NCBI GenBank assembly: GCA_036496425.1
Contig: DASXLG010000344.1
Span: forward strand, 1 to 50,507
Source of the DNA: Terriglobia bacterium
GTDB lineage: Bacteria; Acidobacteriota; Terriglobia; 20CM-2-55-15
Length of the DNA stretch: 50,507 bases
Reading direction: 5' to 3'
The position numbers and the translations under genes are program-made. The notes under the pieces were generated by a model. The model saw only the letters and a program-made list of their open reading frames with translations, was not told where the DNA came from and did no database searches. Positions 31,597 to 40,248 of the stretch are shown here, one piece after another (the stretch's first letter is position 1; each line of letters starts with the position of its first letter).

Positions 31597-33060
31597 ATGA
31601 AGCAGCTACCAGTCTCATCATTATCGACAGTAAAACCTCCAACCGCGCGCGACTGTGCGGCAGTCGGTTTCCGGCATGTGCACCTCATGGCGTGGTCTTT
31701 CATCTTCATCTTCGGTGGCGTCGTGCTCGCCACGATGCTAATGCCGCGGCAATACGAAGCTGAATTCAAGATATTGGTAAAAAACGAACGCGCCGACCCC
31801 CTCGTCACTACGGATAAAGACCATTCGGCGGCGGCCCCCGAGGTGACGGAACAGGATCTGAACTCCGAAGCCGAACTGCTCAAGAGCCGGGATCTTCTCG
31901 AGAAAGTTGCTGTGGCGGCGGGCACGTCTTCAGCCGAGGAAGCGGCATTGTACCGGGCCACGCTGGACCTGGAGAAAAAGGTAATCGTTGAACCGATCAA
32001 GAAAACAAAACTGATCCGGGTAACGTACCGCTCGACCAGTCCCGACCGGGCCCGCAGTACCCTTCAGATTCTAAGCCGGCTGTATTTCGAGAAGCATCTC
32101 GAGGTCCATCGTGTGGCCGGCGCGGCCGGCTTCTTCCAGGCACAGACCGAGCAATACAACAGGCAACTCCACGACACCCAGGCGGCAATGTCGCAGTTTG
32201 CGGCGGACACCGGCGTTGTTGAGGCGCCGCTCGCCAAAGAAATTACCGTACGGAAGCTGAATGAGTCTGAAGCGGACGTGAAGCAGACCCGCGCCGCCAT
32301 AGCAGAGACGGAACAACGCATCGCAGCTCTCGAAAACGAGGAGGCGGCCACCGGTCCGCGCCTGACAACTCAGGTTCGCACGGCAACCAATCCTTACTTG
32401 ATGCAGCAGCTCAAAACGACCCTTCTGAGCCTGGAGCTGAAACGCACGGAGCTGTTGACCAGGTTTTCACCCGGCTATCGGACAGTCCAGGAGGTGGAAA
32501 CCCAGATCTCGCAGGCTCGCGAAGCTCTGTCAAATGCCGAAAACAATCCGGTTCGTGAGGAAACTACCGACCGTGACGCCACTCACGAGTGGCTGAAATC
32601 GGAATTGGCAAAATCTCACGCGGATCTCCAGGGCTTGCAGGCCAAGGTCGCGGCCACCACGCAGATTGTCGAATCCTACCGCGAGCAGGCCCGCAAGCTG
32701 AACGACGCAGACATCGCCGAGCAGGAGCTTGCTCGTAAACAAAAGACCGCCGAAGAAAACTACCTTTTGTATTCACACAAGCAGGAGGAGGCACGCATTT
32801 CAGATGCGCTGGACCGTCAACGCATCGTAAACGTCTCGATCGCAGAACCTCCAATGCCGCCGCAATCGCCCGCCGGTCCCTCGAGGCTTTTGAATCTGGG
32901 ATTGGGCCTTTTGCTGTCCATCCTGGCGAGCCTGACGATTGCGATTGCCGCCGACTGTCTGGATCGTTCGTTCCGGACTCCACGTGAAGTCGAAATCTTA
33001 TTGAACGTTCCCGTTCTGGCGGCATTACCGGCCGAATGCGGAGCAGGAGAATACATATGA
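31597..33060 (+). CDS. Wzz-type polysaccharide chain-length/co-polymerase protein
   Basis: A 487-residue inner-membrane protein. TM1 is about 31-50 (MAWSFIFIFGGVVLATML) and TM2 about 441-463 (LLNLGLGLLLSILASLTIAI). The large periplasmic part between them is coiled-coil-rich (QTRAAIAETEQRIAALENEE, ELARKQKTAEENYLLY). The Pro-rich segment PPMPPQSPAGPSR before TM2 is typical. It sets chain length with the polymerase and the cytoplasmic ATPase encoded next. The start has RBS AAAGGAG, 19 bp after the export gene. The stop overlaps the next start. Confidence 0.9.
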   Translation: MKQLPVSSLSTVKPPTARDCAAVGFRHVHLMAWSFIFIFGGVVLATMLMPRQYEAEFKILVKNERADPLVTTDKDHSAAAPEVTEQDLNSEAELLKSRDLLEKVAVAAGTSSAEEAALYRATLDLEKKVIVEPIKKTKLIRVTYRSTSPDRARSTLQILSRLYFEKHLEVHRVAGAAGFFQAQTEQYNRQLHDTQAAMSQFAADTGVVEAPLAKEITVRKLNESEADVKQTRAAIAETEQRIAALENEEAATGPRLTTQVRTATNPYLMQQLKTTLLSLELKRTELLTRFSPGYRTVQEVETQISQAREALSNAENNPVREETTDRDATHEWLKSELAKSHADLQGLQAKVAATTQIVESYREQARKLNDADIAEQELARKQKTAEENYLLYSHKQEEARISDALDRQRIVNVSIAEPPMPPQSPAGPSRLLNLGLGLLLSILASLTIAIAADCLDRSFRTPREVEILLNVPVLAALPAECGAGEYI

Positions 33061-33794
33061 GCAACGAAATCGATGTTTTCCCAACCTATAAACAGGCGTT
33101 TTTACTCAAGGTAAAGCATGCCGGATCTGCGCTGCCTGCGGCAAAGGTGCGCGACCGCCTCAGGCAGCAGAGGGCTCACCGGGAGCTGGTCCATCTCGTG
33201 CAGCGCCTGTTTCTCAACGGCCCCCAGAGCCCGCAGGCCGTGGTCTTTTCCGCCGCCGAGTCCGGAAGCGGCTGCACGTTTGTGTGCACCCGGACGGCGG
33301 CCATCCTTGCCAGTCAGCTGGAAGAGCCGGTGTGCGTGGTGGATGCGAACTTCTGGTCGTCCGGCATCGGGCAACAATTTGCATTCGAGGACGGCGCCAA
33401 CACCACCCAGTACGCGGAATGGACGCTGATGCCGGTCGGAATGAATTACTCCGATGCAAAGACGTCCAACTTGTGGCTGGCTTCCTGCAAATCTGCGATG
33501 ACGGACCGTCGCCGCCTGGTGAACCTGGAGCACTTTCAAACACTCATCGAGGATCTGCGAAAAGATTTCAATTACATCCTCGTCGATGCCCCGCCCCTGG
33601 CCGAGAGCTCCGAGGCTGCAGGGTTCGCCCGAGCAACGGATGGTCTCGTGCTGGTGTTGCAAGCCCACGACACACGCCGTGAGGTCGCACAGCGGGCAAA
33701 AGAACTGCTCGACGCCGGAAGCATTCCCGTTCTCGGCGCCGTTCTGAACAAGCGCACATACCCGATTCCAGAATTCATCTACCGGAGGTTGTAA
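33057..33794 (+). CDS. BY-kinase-like ATPase with altered Walker A (Lys replaced by Cys)
   Basis: A 245-residue protein in the place of the CapB/CpsD-type tyrosine kinase. Walker A' (VCVVDAN, about 92-98) and Walker B (YILVDAPPL) are present and the ParA/MinD-like fold is evident. Walker A, however, reads AESGSGCT (67-74): the Lys that contacts the ATP phosphates is Cys, and codon TGC supports this. Only two Tyr remain near the C-terminus, so the usual Tyr cluster is absent. It probably has no normal kinase activity and may instead regulate Wzz. ATG at 33057 overlaps the Wzz stop; RBS is GCAGGAG. Confidence 0.85.
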   Translation: MSNEIDVFPTYKQAFLLKVKHAGSALPAAKVRDRLRQQRAHRELVHLVQRLFLNGPQSPQAVVFSAAESGSGCTFVCTRTAAILASQLEEPVCVVDANFWSSGIGQQFAFEDGANTTQYAEWTLMPVGMNYSDAKTSNLWLASCKSAMTDRRRLVNLEHFQTLIEDLRKDFNYILVDAPPLAESSEAAGFARATDGLVLVLQAHDTRREVAQRAKELLDAGSIPVLGAVLNKRTYPIPEFIYRRL

Positions 33795-33796
33795 CA

Positions 33797-34936
33797 ATGA
33801 AAGTCTCTTTCATGGATTTGAAAAAAGAACACGATGCGATACGAGGCGCGCTGCTCGACAGGTGGGCAACAATCCTGGACAGCTCCGCGTTCATCGGCGG
33901 AGCCCCCGTCGAACGATTCGAACAGGCGTTTGCGGATTTCTGCGGCGTTCGCCACGGCGCCGCGGTCGGCAACGGCACCGACGCATTGACCCTGGCGCTG
34001 ACTGCATCGGGTATAGGTTCAGGCGATGAGGTTATCCTGCCGGCAAACAGCTTCGTAGCCACGGCCGAAGCCGTGGTGCACGCCGGTGCAATTCCCGTAT
34101 TCGCCGATATCAATCGGCTCACCTATACGATCGACGTCGACCGGATTGAAAACCTCATCACTTCCCGAACGCGGGCGCTTATCCCCGTTCACTTGTACGG
34201 CCAACCGGCGGATATGGACCCGATTGTCGAGATCGCACGCCGCCGCGGGCTTCGCATCATCGAAGACTGCGCCCAGGCTCATGGCGCCCGTTATCACGGC
34301 CACAGAGTCGGATCCTTTGGAGACGCCGCATGCTTCAGCTTTTATCCGGCCAAAAATCTGGGTGCCTGTGGCGACGGCGGCGCTGTCGTGACGAACGATC
34401 CGGAGATAGCGGAAAGCCTTCGCAAACTGCGGGATCACGGCGGTCTTCGTAAATACGAGCATGACGTCATCGGTTACAACAGCCGTCTGGATGCCATGCA
34501 GGCGGCTGCCCTTGAACTCAAATTGAAGGGCCTGGATGCGAGAAACGCACTGAGGCGCAAACACGCCGCGGCTTATCGCGAGCTTCTTTCCGGCATCGAT
34601 GGCGTAGTGACGCCGTTCGAGCCTGAAGGCTTCGAAGGTGTCTATCACCTCTATGTAATGCGCATAGAACGCGGAAGCCGGGACATGCTGCAGAAATTCC
34701 TCACCAAAAGCGACGTGCAAACCGGGATTCACTACCCGCAGCCGATTCACCGCACTCCGGCATTCGCGTCGTTCAGCGGTGCAACCTGCCCTGTCGCAGA
34801 AAAGTATTCGACGGAGATTTTGTCACTCCCGATGTACCCCGGCCTCGAGCGGCAACAACTGGAGCATGTCGCTTCTCTGGTCGGGAAATACGTCGAGTCT
34901 GAAACCCGAGAAGTGGCCGGAAGGAGTCAGCGATGA
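33797..34936 (+). CDS. DegT/DnrJ/EryC1/StrS-family sugar aminotransferase
   Basis: A 379-residue PLP enzyme. The Schiff-base Lys is in FSFYPAKNLGACGDGG (about 178-193), the cofactor contacts include GNGTDALTLAL near 57-67, and IEDCAQAHGA carries the PLP-binding Asp. It transfers an amino group from glutamate to a keto sugar nucleotide. It is coupled to an oxidoreductase (ATGA overlap) and an N-acetyltransferase, as in the WbpB-WbpE-WbpD (WlbA-WlbC-WlbB) pathway to 3-acetamido sugars. That the product is UDP-GlcNAc(3NAc)A is inference; the required UDP-GlcNAc dehydrogenase is not in the window. Confidence 0.9.
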   Translation: MKVSFMDLKKEHDAIRGALLDRWATILDSSAFIGGAPVERFEQAFADFCGVRHGAAVGNGTDALTLALTASGIGSGDEVILPANSFVATAEAVVHAGAIPVFADINRLTYTIDVDRIENLITSRTRALIPVHLYGQPADMDPIVEIARRRGLRIIEDCAQAHGARYHGHRVGSFGDAACFSFYPAKNLGACGDGGAVVTNDPEIAESLRKLRDHGGLRKYEHDVIGYNSRLDAMQAAALELKLKGLDARNALRRKHAAAYRELLSGIDGVVTPFEPEGFEGVYHLYVMRIERGSRDMLQKFLTKSDVQTGIHYPQPIHRTPAFASFSGATCPVAEKYSTEILSLPMYPGLERQQLEHVASLVGKYVESETREVAGRSQR

Positions 34937-35991
34937 TCAATATAGGTCTGATTGGCTGCGGATATTGGGGGCCGAACCTCATCCGGAATTTCACAAAACT
35001 CCGCGAATGCCGGATCGAGGCAATCGCGGATCAAAGGCAGGACCGGCTCGAAGCCGTGCTGCACCTCAATCCCGCGATGCGGGCGACAACCTCGGCCAGC
35101 GAACTCATCGAATCCAAATCCATCGATGCAGTTGTGATTGCCACTCCGATTTCAACTCACTTCGACCTTGCAAAAGCGTGCCTGCTCAACGGCAAGCACG
35201 TGTTCATCGAAAAGCCCCTGGCCCGGACAAGCAAGCAGGCGCATGAACTGGTCCGGCTTGCCGAGGCCGCGAAGCGGGTCCTGATGGTGGATCACACTTT
35301 CATCTATTCAGGAGCCGTGCAGAAGCTTCGCAGCCTGATCGATTCGGGGGAACTTGGCGAGATCTTTTATTACGACTCCGTGCGGCTCAACCTGGGTTTG
35401 TTTCAGCCGGACGTCAACGTGTTGTGGGACCTCGCACCTCACGATTTCTCCCTGCTTGCATATCTGATCAAGAAAAGGCCTGTGCGCGTCACCGCATCCG
35501 GAAGCTCTCCGGTCCGGTGGCATGACTGGCGGCGCGAAAGTATCGCGTACGTCACCGTCGAGCTGGAGGCCAACGCGATCGCGAACTTTCACCTGAACTG
35601 GCTCTCTCCAGTGAAACTCCGCCGGACGCTGATCGGAGGCAGCCGGAAGATGGTGGTCTATGACCATCTCGATGTCGAGAACCAGGTCAAGATCTTCGAT
35701 AAGGGCGTCGATCTTCTCGATAACGACGAAGAACGATACAAAGTTCTCGTGCAATACCGTACAGGCGACCTCCTCGTCCCCAAAGTGGATCAGACCGAGC
35801 CGCTGGAAATCGCGTGCCGTCATTTCATCGAGTGCATTCAAACCGGAGCAACACCCCTTACAGATGGCGTCGCCGGAACAGAGGTCGTCGAACTGTTGGA
35901 AGCAGCTGAAGACTCCATGAAGAAAGAAAGGATCGGAACACAGATATGGCAACCGGAAGCAATAAGAATACCTGTGCCTGCCGGCGCATAG
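34933..35991 (+). CDS. Gfo/Idh/MocA-family sugar nucleotide oxidoreductase
   Basis: A 352-residue two-domain protein. IGLIGCGYWGPNLIRNF is the Rossmann loop (GxGxxG), and HVFIEKPLARTSKQA carries the catalytic-site Lys of the family (EKP). In WbpB/WlbA-type pathways this enzyme oxidises C3 of UDP-GlcNAcA to supply the keto group for the aminotransferase encoded before it. It overlaps that gene by ATGA (RBS AAGGAGTCAG) and overlaps the acetyltransferase gene by 46 bp. Confidence 0.9.
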   Translation: MINIGLIGCGYWGPNLIRNFTKLRECRIEAIADQRQDRLEAVLHLNPAMRATTSASELIESKSIDAVVIATPISTHFDLAKACLLNGKHVFIEKPLARTSKQAHELVRLAEAAKRVLMVDHTFIYSGAVQKLRSLIDSGELGEIFYYDSVRLNLGLFQPDVNVLWDLAPHDFSLLAYLIKKRPVRVTASGSSPVRWHDWRRESIAYVTVELEANAIANFHLNWLSPVKLRRTLIGGSRKMVVYDHLDVENQVKIFDKGVDLLDNDEERYKVLVQYRTGDLLVPKVDQTEPLEIACRHFIECIQTGATPLTDGVAGTEVVELLEAAEDSMKKERIGTQIWQPEAIRIPVPAGA

Positions 35992-36488
35992 CGCCTGACG
36001 TCCGGGTCGGATCCGGCGTCAAGATCTACGACTTCGTGAATCTGTATGGCTGCACGATCGGCGATCGAACAAAGATTGGAACATTTGTCGAAATTCAGAA
36101 GGGCGCGACTGTCGGGCCTGACTGCAAGATCTCCAGCCACACCTTCATCTGTGAGGGCGTGACCATCGAGGACCGCGTATTCGTTGGACACAACGTTGTC
36201 TTTATCAATGACCGGTATCCACGCGCGACAACTCCGGACGGGGCGATGCAAACCGACTCGGACTGGAAAGTTCAAAACACGCTCGTCCGAAGCGGAGCTT
36301 CCATTGGAAGCGGCAGCGTCATCCTGTGCAACGTGACGATCGGACAGAATGCAATCGTAGGCGCCGGAAGCGTCGTCACCAAAGACGTGCCTGCAAACGC
36401 CATCGTTGCGGGTGTTCCCGCTCGACTGGTGCGATATGTCAACGAATCCTGCCTGAAAAACCCAGAGAAACTGAAAGAAGCCGCATAA
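35946..36488 (+). CDS. Hexapeptide-repeat sugar N-acetyltransferase (WlbB/WbpD-like)
   Basis: A 180-residue left-handed beta-helix enzyme. Repeats of the type [LIV]GxxxX run from APDVRVGSGVKIYDFVNLYG through IGDRTKIGTFVEIQKGATVG to IGSGSVILCNVTIGQNAIVG and VVTKDVPANAIVAGVPARLV. The insert near 88-105 (DRYPRATTPDGAMQTD) is typical of the UDP-2-acetamido-3-amino acyltransferases. It acetylates the amino sugar made by the two preceding enzymes. The 46-bp overlap and the RBS AAAGGATCGG before ATG 35946 support the start. Confidence 0.88.
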   Translation: MATGSNKNTCACRRIAPDVRVGSGVKIYDFVNLYGCTIGDRTKIGTFVEIQKGATVGPDCKISSHTFICEGVTIEDRVFVGHNVVFINDRYPRATTPDGAMQTDSDWKVQNTLVRSGASIGSGSVILCNVTIGQNAIVGAGSVVTKDVPANAIVAGVPARLVRYVNESCLKNPEKLKEAA

Positions 36489-36500
36489 GGAAAACACAAC

Positions 36501-37160
36501 ATGAGGAGTGGAGGTTCTGCATTTCCCGCGTGGAAGCGTGGGATGGACATTCTGCTGTCTTCGCTTGGACTCGTTTTGCTCTCTCCGGTTTTGCTGGCCG
36601 TCACAGTGATCATAAGAATCGTTTCACCGGGGCCGGCGTTTTTGAAACAAGAACGGATCGGGCTCTACAAAAAGCCGTTCCGGCTGTGGAAATTCCGAAC
36701 AATGCGGGTCGGGGCGGACTCCGCTGCCCATCAGAATCACCTGCGGGACCTGATTGCATCGAATACGCCGATGGTCAAACTCGACGCCGCCAGCGACCCG
36801 CGCGTCTTTCCTTTCGGAAAACTTTTGCGGCGCACGTGCCTGGATGAACTGCCCCAGTTGATCAACGTTTTCCGCGGCGAGATGAGCCTGGTGGGACCGC
36901 GCCCCTGCATGCCGTATGAAGTGCAGCACTACCAGGAATGGCAGAAAAAGCGCTTTCAGGCGATGCCCGGTATGACCGGCCTGTGGCAGGTCAGCGGAAA
37001 AAACAAAACGACGTTCACGGAAATGGTCCGGCTCGACATTGCTTACCTGGAAAGCGTGTCCTTCCCGCTGGATCTGAAAATAATCTGCAGAACCATCCCG
37101 GCCATCGCTTCCGATCCCTTGTGGGCAGCTGCCGTGAGGAGGAAAGCGAATGCCCAATAA
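36501..37160 (+). CDS. Priming sugar phosphotransferase (polyprenyl-phosphate glycosyltransferase, WbaP/PglC superfamily)
   Basis: A 219-residue membrane enzyme: an N-terminal re-entrant helix (ILLSSLGLVLLSPVLLAVTV), then SPGPAFLKQERIGLYKKPFR, KFRTM, RTCLDELPQL and MSLVGPRPCMP, all conserved in the PGPT family. It transfers a sugar-1-phosphate to undecaprenyl phosphate, which starts the repeat unit. It is a short form without the extra N-terminal domains of WbaP. RBS AAGGA precedes the ATG. It overlaps the following glycosyltransferase by 11 bp. Confidence 0.93.
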   Translation: MRSGGSAFPAWKRGMDILLSSLGLVLLSPVLLAVTVIIRIVSPGPAFLKQERIGLYKKPFRLWKFRTMRVGADSAAHQNHLRDLIASNTPMVKLDAASDPRVFPFGKLLRRTCLDELPQLINVFRGEMSLVGPRPCMPYEVQHYQEWQKKRFQAMPGMTGLWQVSGKNKTTFTEMVRLDIAYLESVSFPLDLKIICRTIPAIASDPLWAAAVRRKANAQ

Positions 37161-38028
37161 TCGCTATCTCCTCATTACCGCTGCCAGGAACGAGGAAGCC
37201 TACATCCGCAAGACGCTCGAGTCCGTCGTCAGCCAGACGCAATGGCCGGTCCGCTGGTTGATCGTCAGTGATGGTTCCACGGATCGCACGGATGAATTGG
37301 TTCTGGAGTTCGCCCTGCGTTACGACTTCATCCAGTTGCTCCACCTTGAAAACGGCAGCACGCGTTCATTCTCGAGCAAAGCATTTGCGCTGAATGCCGG
37401 CTACGATGCAATCAAGCACCTTGCATTTGATTGGCTGGGCTTTCTCGACGCCGACATTTCCCTCCCCGCCAACTACTACGAAGTATTGATGACGATGTTC
37501 AATACGCAGCCCGACCTGGGTTTGGCCGGAGGTACGATCGTCGAAAACCGCAATGGACAGTGGGAGGTTCGTGCGAGTCATTCGCTGACCGACGTTGGCG
37601 GACAGATGCAGCTATTCAGGCGCAAGTGCTACGACGACGTAGGGCAGTTTGTTCCCCTGCAGTGGGGCGGAGAGGATACCGTCGCGAATTTCCTGGCGCG
37701 CAGGCGGGGCTGGCAGGTGCATGTGTTCCACGACCTTCGCGTCTGCCATCACCGCCAAACAGGGACGGAGGGCGCCACTGTCTGCCGCGCAAGGTTCCGC
37801 AACGGCCTGTGTGATTACTACCTCGGGTATCACCCCATATTTGAACTTGCGAAATGCTTTCGCAGGCTGTTCGAACCCCCTTGGGGAATCGGAAGCCTGC
37901 TTCGCTTTTGCGGCTATACCTGGCCGGTCCTTCTCCAGCAGAAACCGTCGATGTCTGCCGATTTCGTGCGCTATATCAGGCGCCGCCAGATCCAGAAACT
38001 GCTGCTGCGCGCCGGAGGAGATGCATGA
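37150..38028 (+). CDS. Family 2 glycosyltransferase
   Basis: A 292-residue GT-A protein. LITAARNEEAYIRKTLESVV is the N-terminal strand, DGSTDRTDE carries an Asp of the nucleotide pocket, GFLDADISLP is the DxD-type motif, and GGEDTVANFLARRRGW is the acceptor-site segment. It should add the second or a later sugar to the lipid-linked unit on the cytoplasmic face. Start at 37150 follows GAGGAGG; the frame overlaps the priming gene by 11 bp and the next start by 4 bp. Confidence 0.9.
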   Translation: MPNNRYLLITAARNEEAYIRKTLESVVSQTQWPVRWLIVSDGSTDRTDELVLEFALRYDFIQLLHLENGSTRSFSSKAFALNAGYDAIKHLAFDWLGFLDADISLPANYYEVLMTMFNTQPDLGLAGGTIVENRNGQWEVRASHSLTDVGGQMQLFRRKCYDDVGQFVPLQWGGEDTVANFLARRRGWQVHVFHDLRVCHHRQTGTEGATVCRARFRNGLCDYYLGYHPIFELAKCFRRLFEPPWGIGSLLRFCGYTWPVLLQQKPSMSADFVRYIRRRQIQKLLLRAGGDA

Positions 38029-39071
38029 ACGTCACCCGCATCAATCCCCTGGAAGATCGGCGATGGAGCCTGTTGGTTCAGACGCATCCCCAAGCCTCGG
38101 TCTTTCACACACCGGCCTGGCTGGAATCGCTGCGGCGGACATACCGGTACGAACCTGTGGCTTATGTCCTGGAAGACAGCGGACATCTTTTCGCTGGAAT
38201 CCCCTTCTGCTCGGTGAGCAGCGTGTTCACGGGCAGCCGTCTCGTGTCGCTGCCGTTTTCCGATCATTGCCAGCCCCTGGTTGCCGATGCCGCTCAATTC
38301 GAAATGCTGTTGGCTGCCGCGGAACGTGACGCCACGCGCCAAAGCCTGAAGTATTTGGAAGTCCGGCCACTGCCGGCCGGCTTGAACATGGAAACCATAG
38401 GAGCGCTGGGTCCAAACAATGCCGTGGTTGTTCACAAGCTGGACATCAGCCGGACCGAAGAGCAGTTGCTCGCGAGTTTTCATTCCGATTGCATCCGCCG
38501 CAAAATCGGAAAAGCCGATCGGGAGCATCTGCATTACGAAGAAGGCAGGTCTGAAAAGCTGCTCCTGCAGTTCTACTCCATGCTTCTCATGACCCGCCGC
38601 CGGCATGGACTCCCGCCTCAGCCGATGAAATGGTTCCGGAATCTGATGGAGTGCTTCGGCGAGAACTTGAAGATCTGCCTGGCATCGAAGGACGGAACGG
38701 CCATTGCCAGCATTCTCACACTCTCGTTCAACAAAACGCTCGTATACAAGTACGGCTGTTCCGATCCCCGTTACAACTCCGCCGCCGGCTCTGTCTTTCT
38801 GCTTTGGCAGGCTATCCGGCGCGCCAAAGCAGCCGGACTGACTGAAATGGACATGGGACGCAGCGACTACAGCACTCCAGGTCTCATTACTTTCAAGGAT
38901 CGCTGGGGGGCGGCGCAGATACCGGTCAACTACTTCAGATCCGGCCCCAGGCGCAGGACGGCGACCGCCCCGAAATCCAAAATGAATGCGGCGGCGAAAC
39001 GGCTGCTGACGATTGTTCCGGATTCGATGTTCAGCGCGTTGGGAGGATTACTTTACCGCCATGTCGGCTAA
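38025..39071 (+). CDS. FemAB-like GNAT acyltransferase, first copy
   Basis: A 348-residue protein with two GNAT-like halves. HTPAWLESLRRTYRYEPVAY, LEVRPLPAGLNME and KIGKADREHLHYEEGRSEKL are the conserved segments. The C-terminal half (AIASILTLSFNKTLVYKYGC then FLLWQAIRRAKAAGLTEMDM) is the second GNAT half. Proteins of this type (FemAB-related, linked to PEP-CTERM/XrtA clusters) probably attach an aminoacyl or acyl group to a polysaccharide precursor. ATG at 38025 has the RBS GGAGGAG and overlaps the preceding stop; the frame continues upstream as shadow. A second copy is at 43738-44880. Confidence 0.8.
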   Translation: MNVTRINPLEDRRWSLLVQTHPQASVFHTPAWLESLRRTYRYEPVAYVLEDSGHLFAGIPFCSVSSVFTGSRLVSLPFSDHCQPLVADAAQFEMLLAAAERDATRQSLKYLEVRPLPAGLNMETIGALGPNNAVVVHKLDISRTEEQLLASFHSDCIRRKIGKADREHLHYEEGRSEKLLLQFYSMLLMTRRRHGLPPQPMKWFRNLMECFGENLKICLASKDGTAIASILTLSFNKTLVYKYGCSDPRYNSAAGSVFLLWQAIRRAKAAGLTEMDMGRSDYSTPGLITFKDRWGAAQIPVNYFRSGPRRRTATAPKSKMNAAAKRLLTIVPDSMFSALGGLLYRHVG

Positions 39072-40248
39072 TGTTCTCAGAGATCACTACCTGTGTCCGC
39101 AGAGTTACATTCTCGACATACCGTTCGATGCGGATCAGGTCATCGACAATTTGCGTATGGAACGGTACGCCAGTACAAAGCCAGGCTCCAGCCTTTGCCA
39201 TCAGATAGCACGAAAGATTTACTACGGCCTTCGTCCGCTGATGGGTGTCGGCATTCGCAAGCATATTCAAAGAGCCTATTTGAACGGATGGAAGGATCTG
39301 ACCTTTCCACATTGGCCTGTCGACCGGACCGTGGAGTCCATCCTTGAAAGCCTGGTGATGCTCTCCATCGAAACCGGAAGCCTGAAGGCAATGCCTTTTG
39401 CCTGGTTCTGGCCTTGGGGCTCTTCGGGCTGCCTCATCATGACGCACGACATCGAGACAGCCACCGGCCGCGACTTTGCCCCGAAACTTGCCGATATCGA
39501 TGCGTCGTTTGGATTCACGCCTTCTTTCCAGGTCGTTCCCGAAGAGCGTTACGAGGTCACTGAAGACTTTCTGGATTCTCTAAGGGCAAGACGGTGTGAG
39601 ATCAACCTGCACGGACTCAACCATGACGACCGCTTGTTCGAAAACAGACAAGCCTTCCGCCATCGTGCGGCGAAGATCAACGGCTACGCCCGGCGGTATG
39701 GGGCAGCCGGTTTCCGATCGCCAGTGCTGTACAGGGTTCTCGACTGGTTCGATGAATTCGATTTCTCCTATGACATGTCCGTCCCCAACTGCGGGCATCT
39801 CGATCCGCAACGCGGCGGGTGCTGTACGGTGATGCCATATTTCATCGGCAACATACTCGAACTACCGCTGACCATGTCTCAGGACTATTCCATCTTTCAT
39901 TTCCTCCGGCAGCATTCGATCGATCTATGGAAGCGGCAGATCGACCTTGTTCTTGAAAAACACGGCCTCATCAGCTTCAACGTGCATCCTGATTACATCA
40001 TCGAGGAGCCCTACCTCAGTCTCTATCACAAGCTGCTGGAGCATTTGGCCAGGGTGCGCGAAGAGCGCAATGTCTGGAGTGCTTTTCCCAACCAGGTGAA
40101 TCAGTGGTGGAGAGAGCGGCGCAACCGCCCCGAAGTCAATGCGCGCGCCCGGATCGAAAAGGGCCGCCTCGTTTATGAGATTGCCGGTTCTGCAGATTTA
40201 GGCCTAAGGAGCGCAGAATGGCAGACCTTCGCCCAGCACGCCGCTTGA
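39061..40248 (+). CDS. Polysaccharide deacetylase-fold protein (long form)
   Basis: A 395-residue protein. GCLIMTHDIETATGRDFAPK carries the HD-type metal residues (His-Asp), and EINLHGLNHDDRLFENRQAF carries the second metal His (HGLNHD). GFRSPVLYRVLDWF is the GFRxP segment of NodB-like folds. It probably removes an acetyl or acyl group from the polysaccharide or its precursor. ATG at 39061 overlaps the FemAB stop by 11 bp, while the longer frame from 39013 is within that gene. No signal is visible, so a cytoplasmic site is likely. Confidence 0.78.
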   Translation: MSANVLRDHYLCPQSYILDIPFDADQVIDNLRMERYASTKPGSSLCHQIARKIYYGLRPLMGVGIRKHIQRAYLNGWKDLTFPHWPVDRTVESILESLVMLSIETGSLKAMPFAWFWPWGSSGCLIMTHDIETATGRDFAPKLADIDASFGFTPSFQVVPEERYEVTEDFLDSLRARRCEINLHGLNHDDRLFENRQAFRHRAAKINGYARRYGAAGFRSPVLYRVLDWFDEFDFSYDMSVPNCGHLDPQRGGCCTVMPYFIGNILELPLTMSQDYSIFHFLRQHSIDLWKRQIDLVLEKHGLISFNVHPDYIIEEPYLSLYHKLLEHLARVREERNVWSAFPNQVNQWWRERRNRPEVNARARIEKGRLVYEIAGSADLGLRSAEWQTFAQHAA

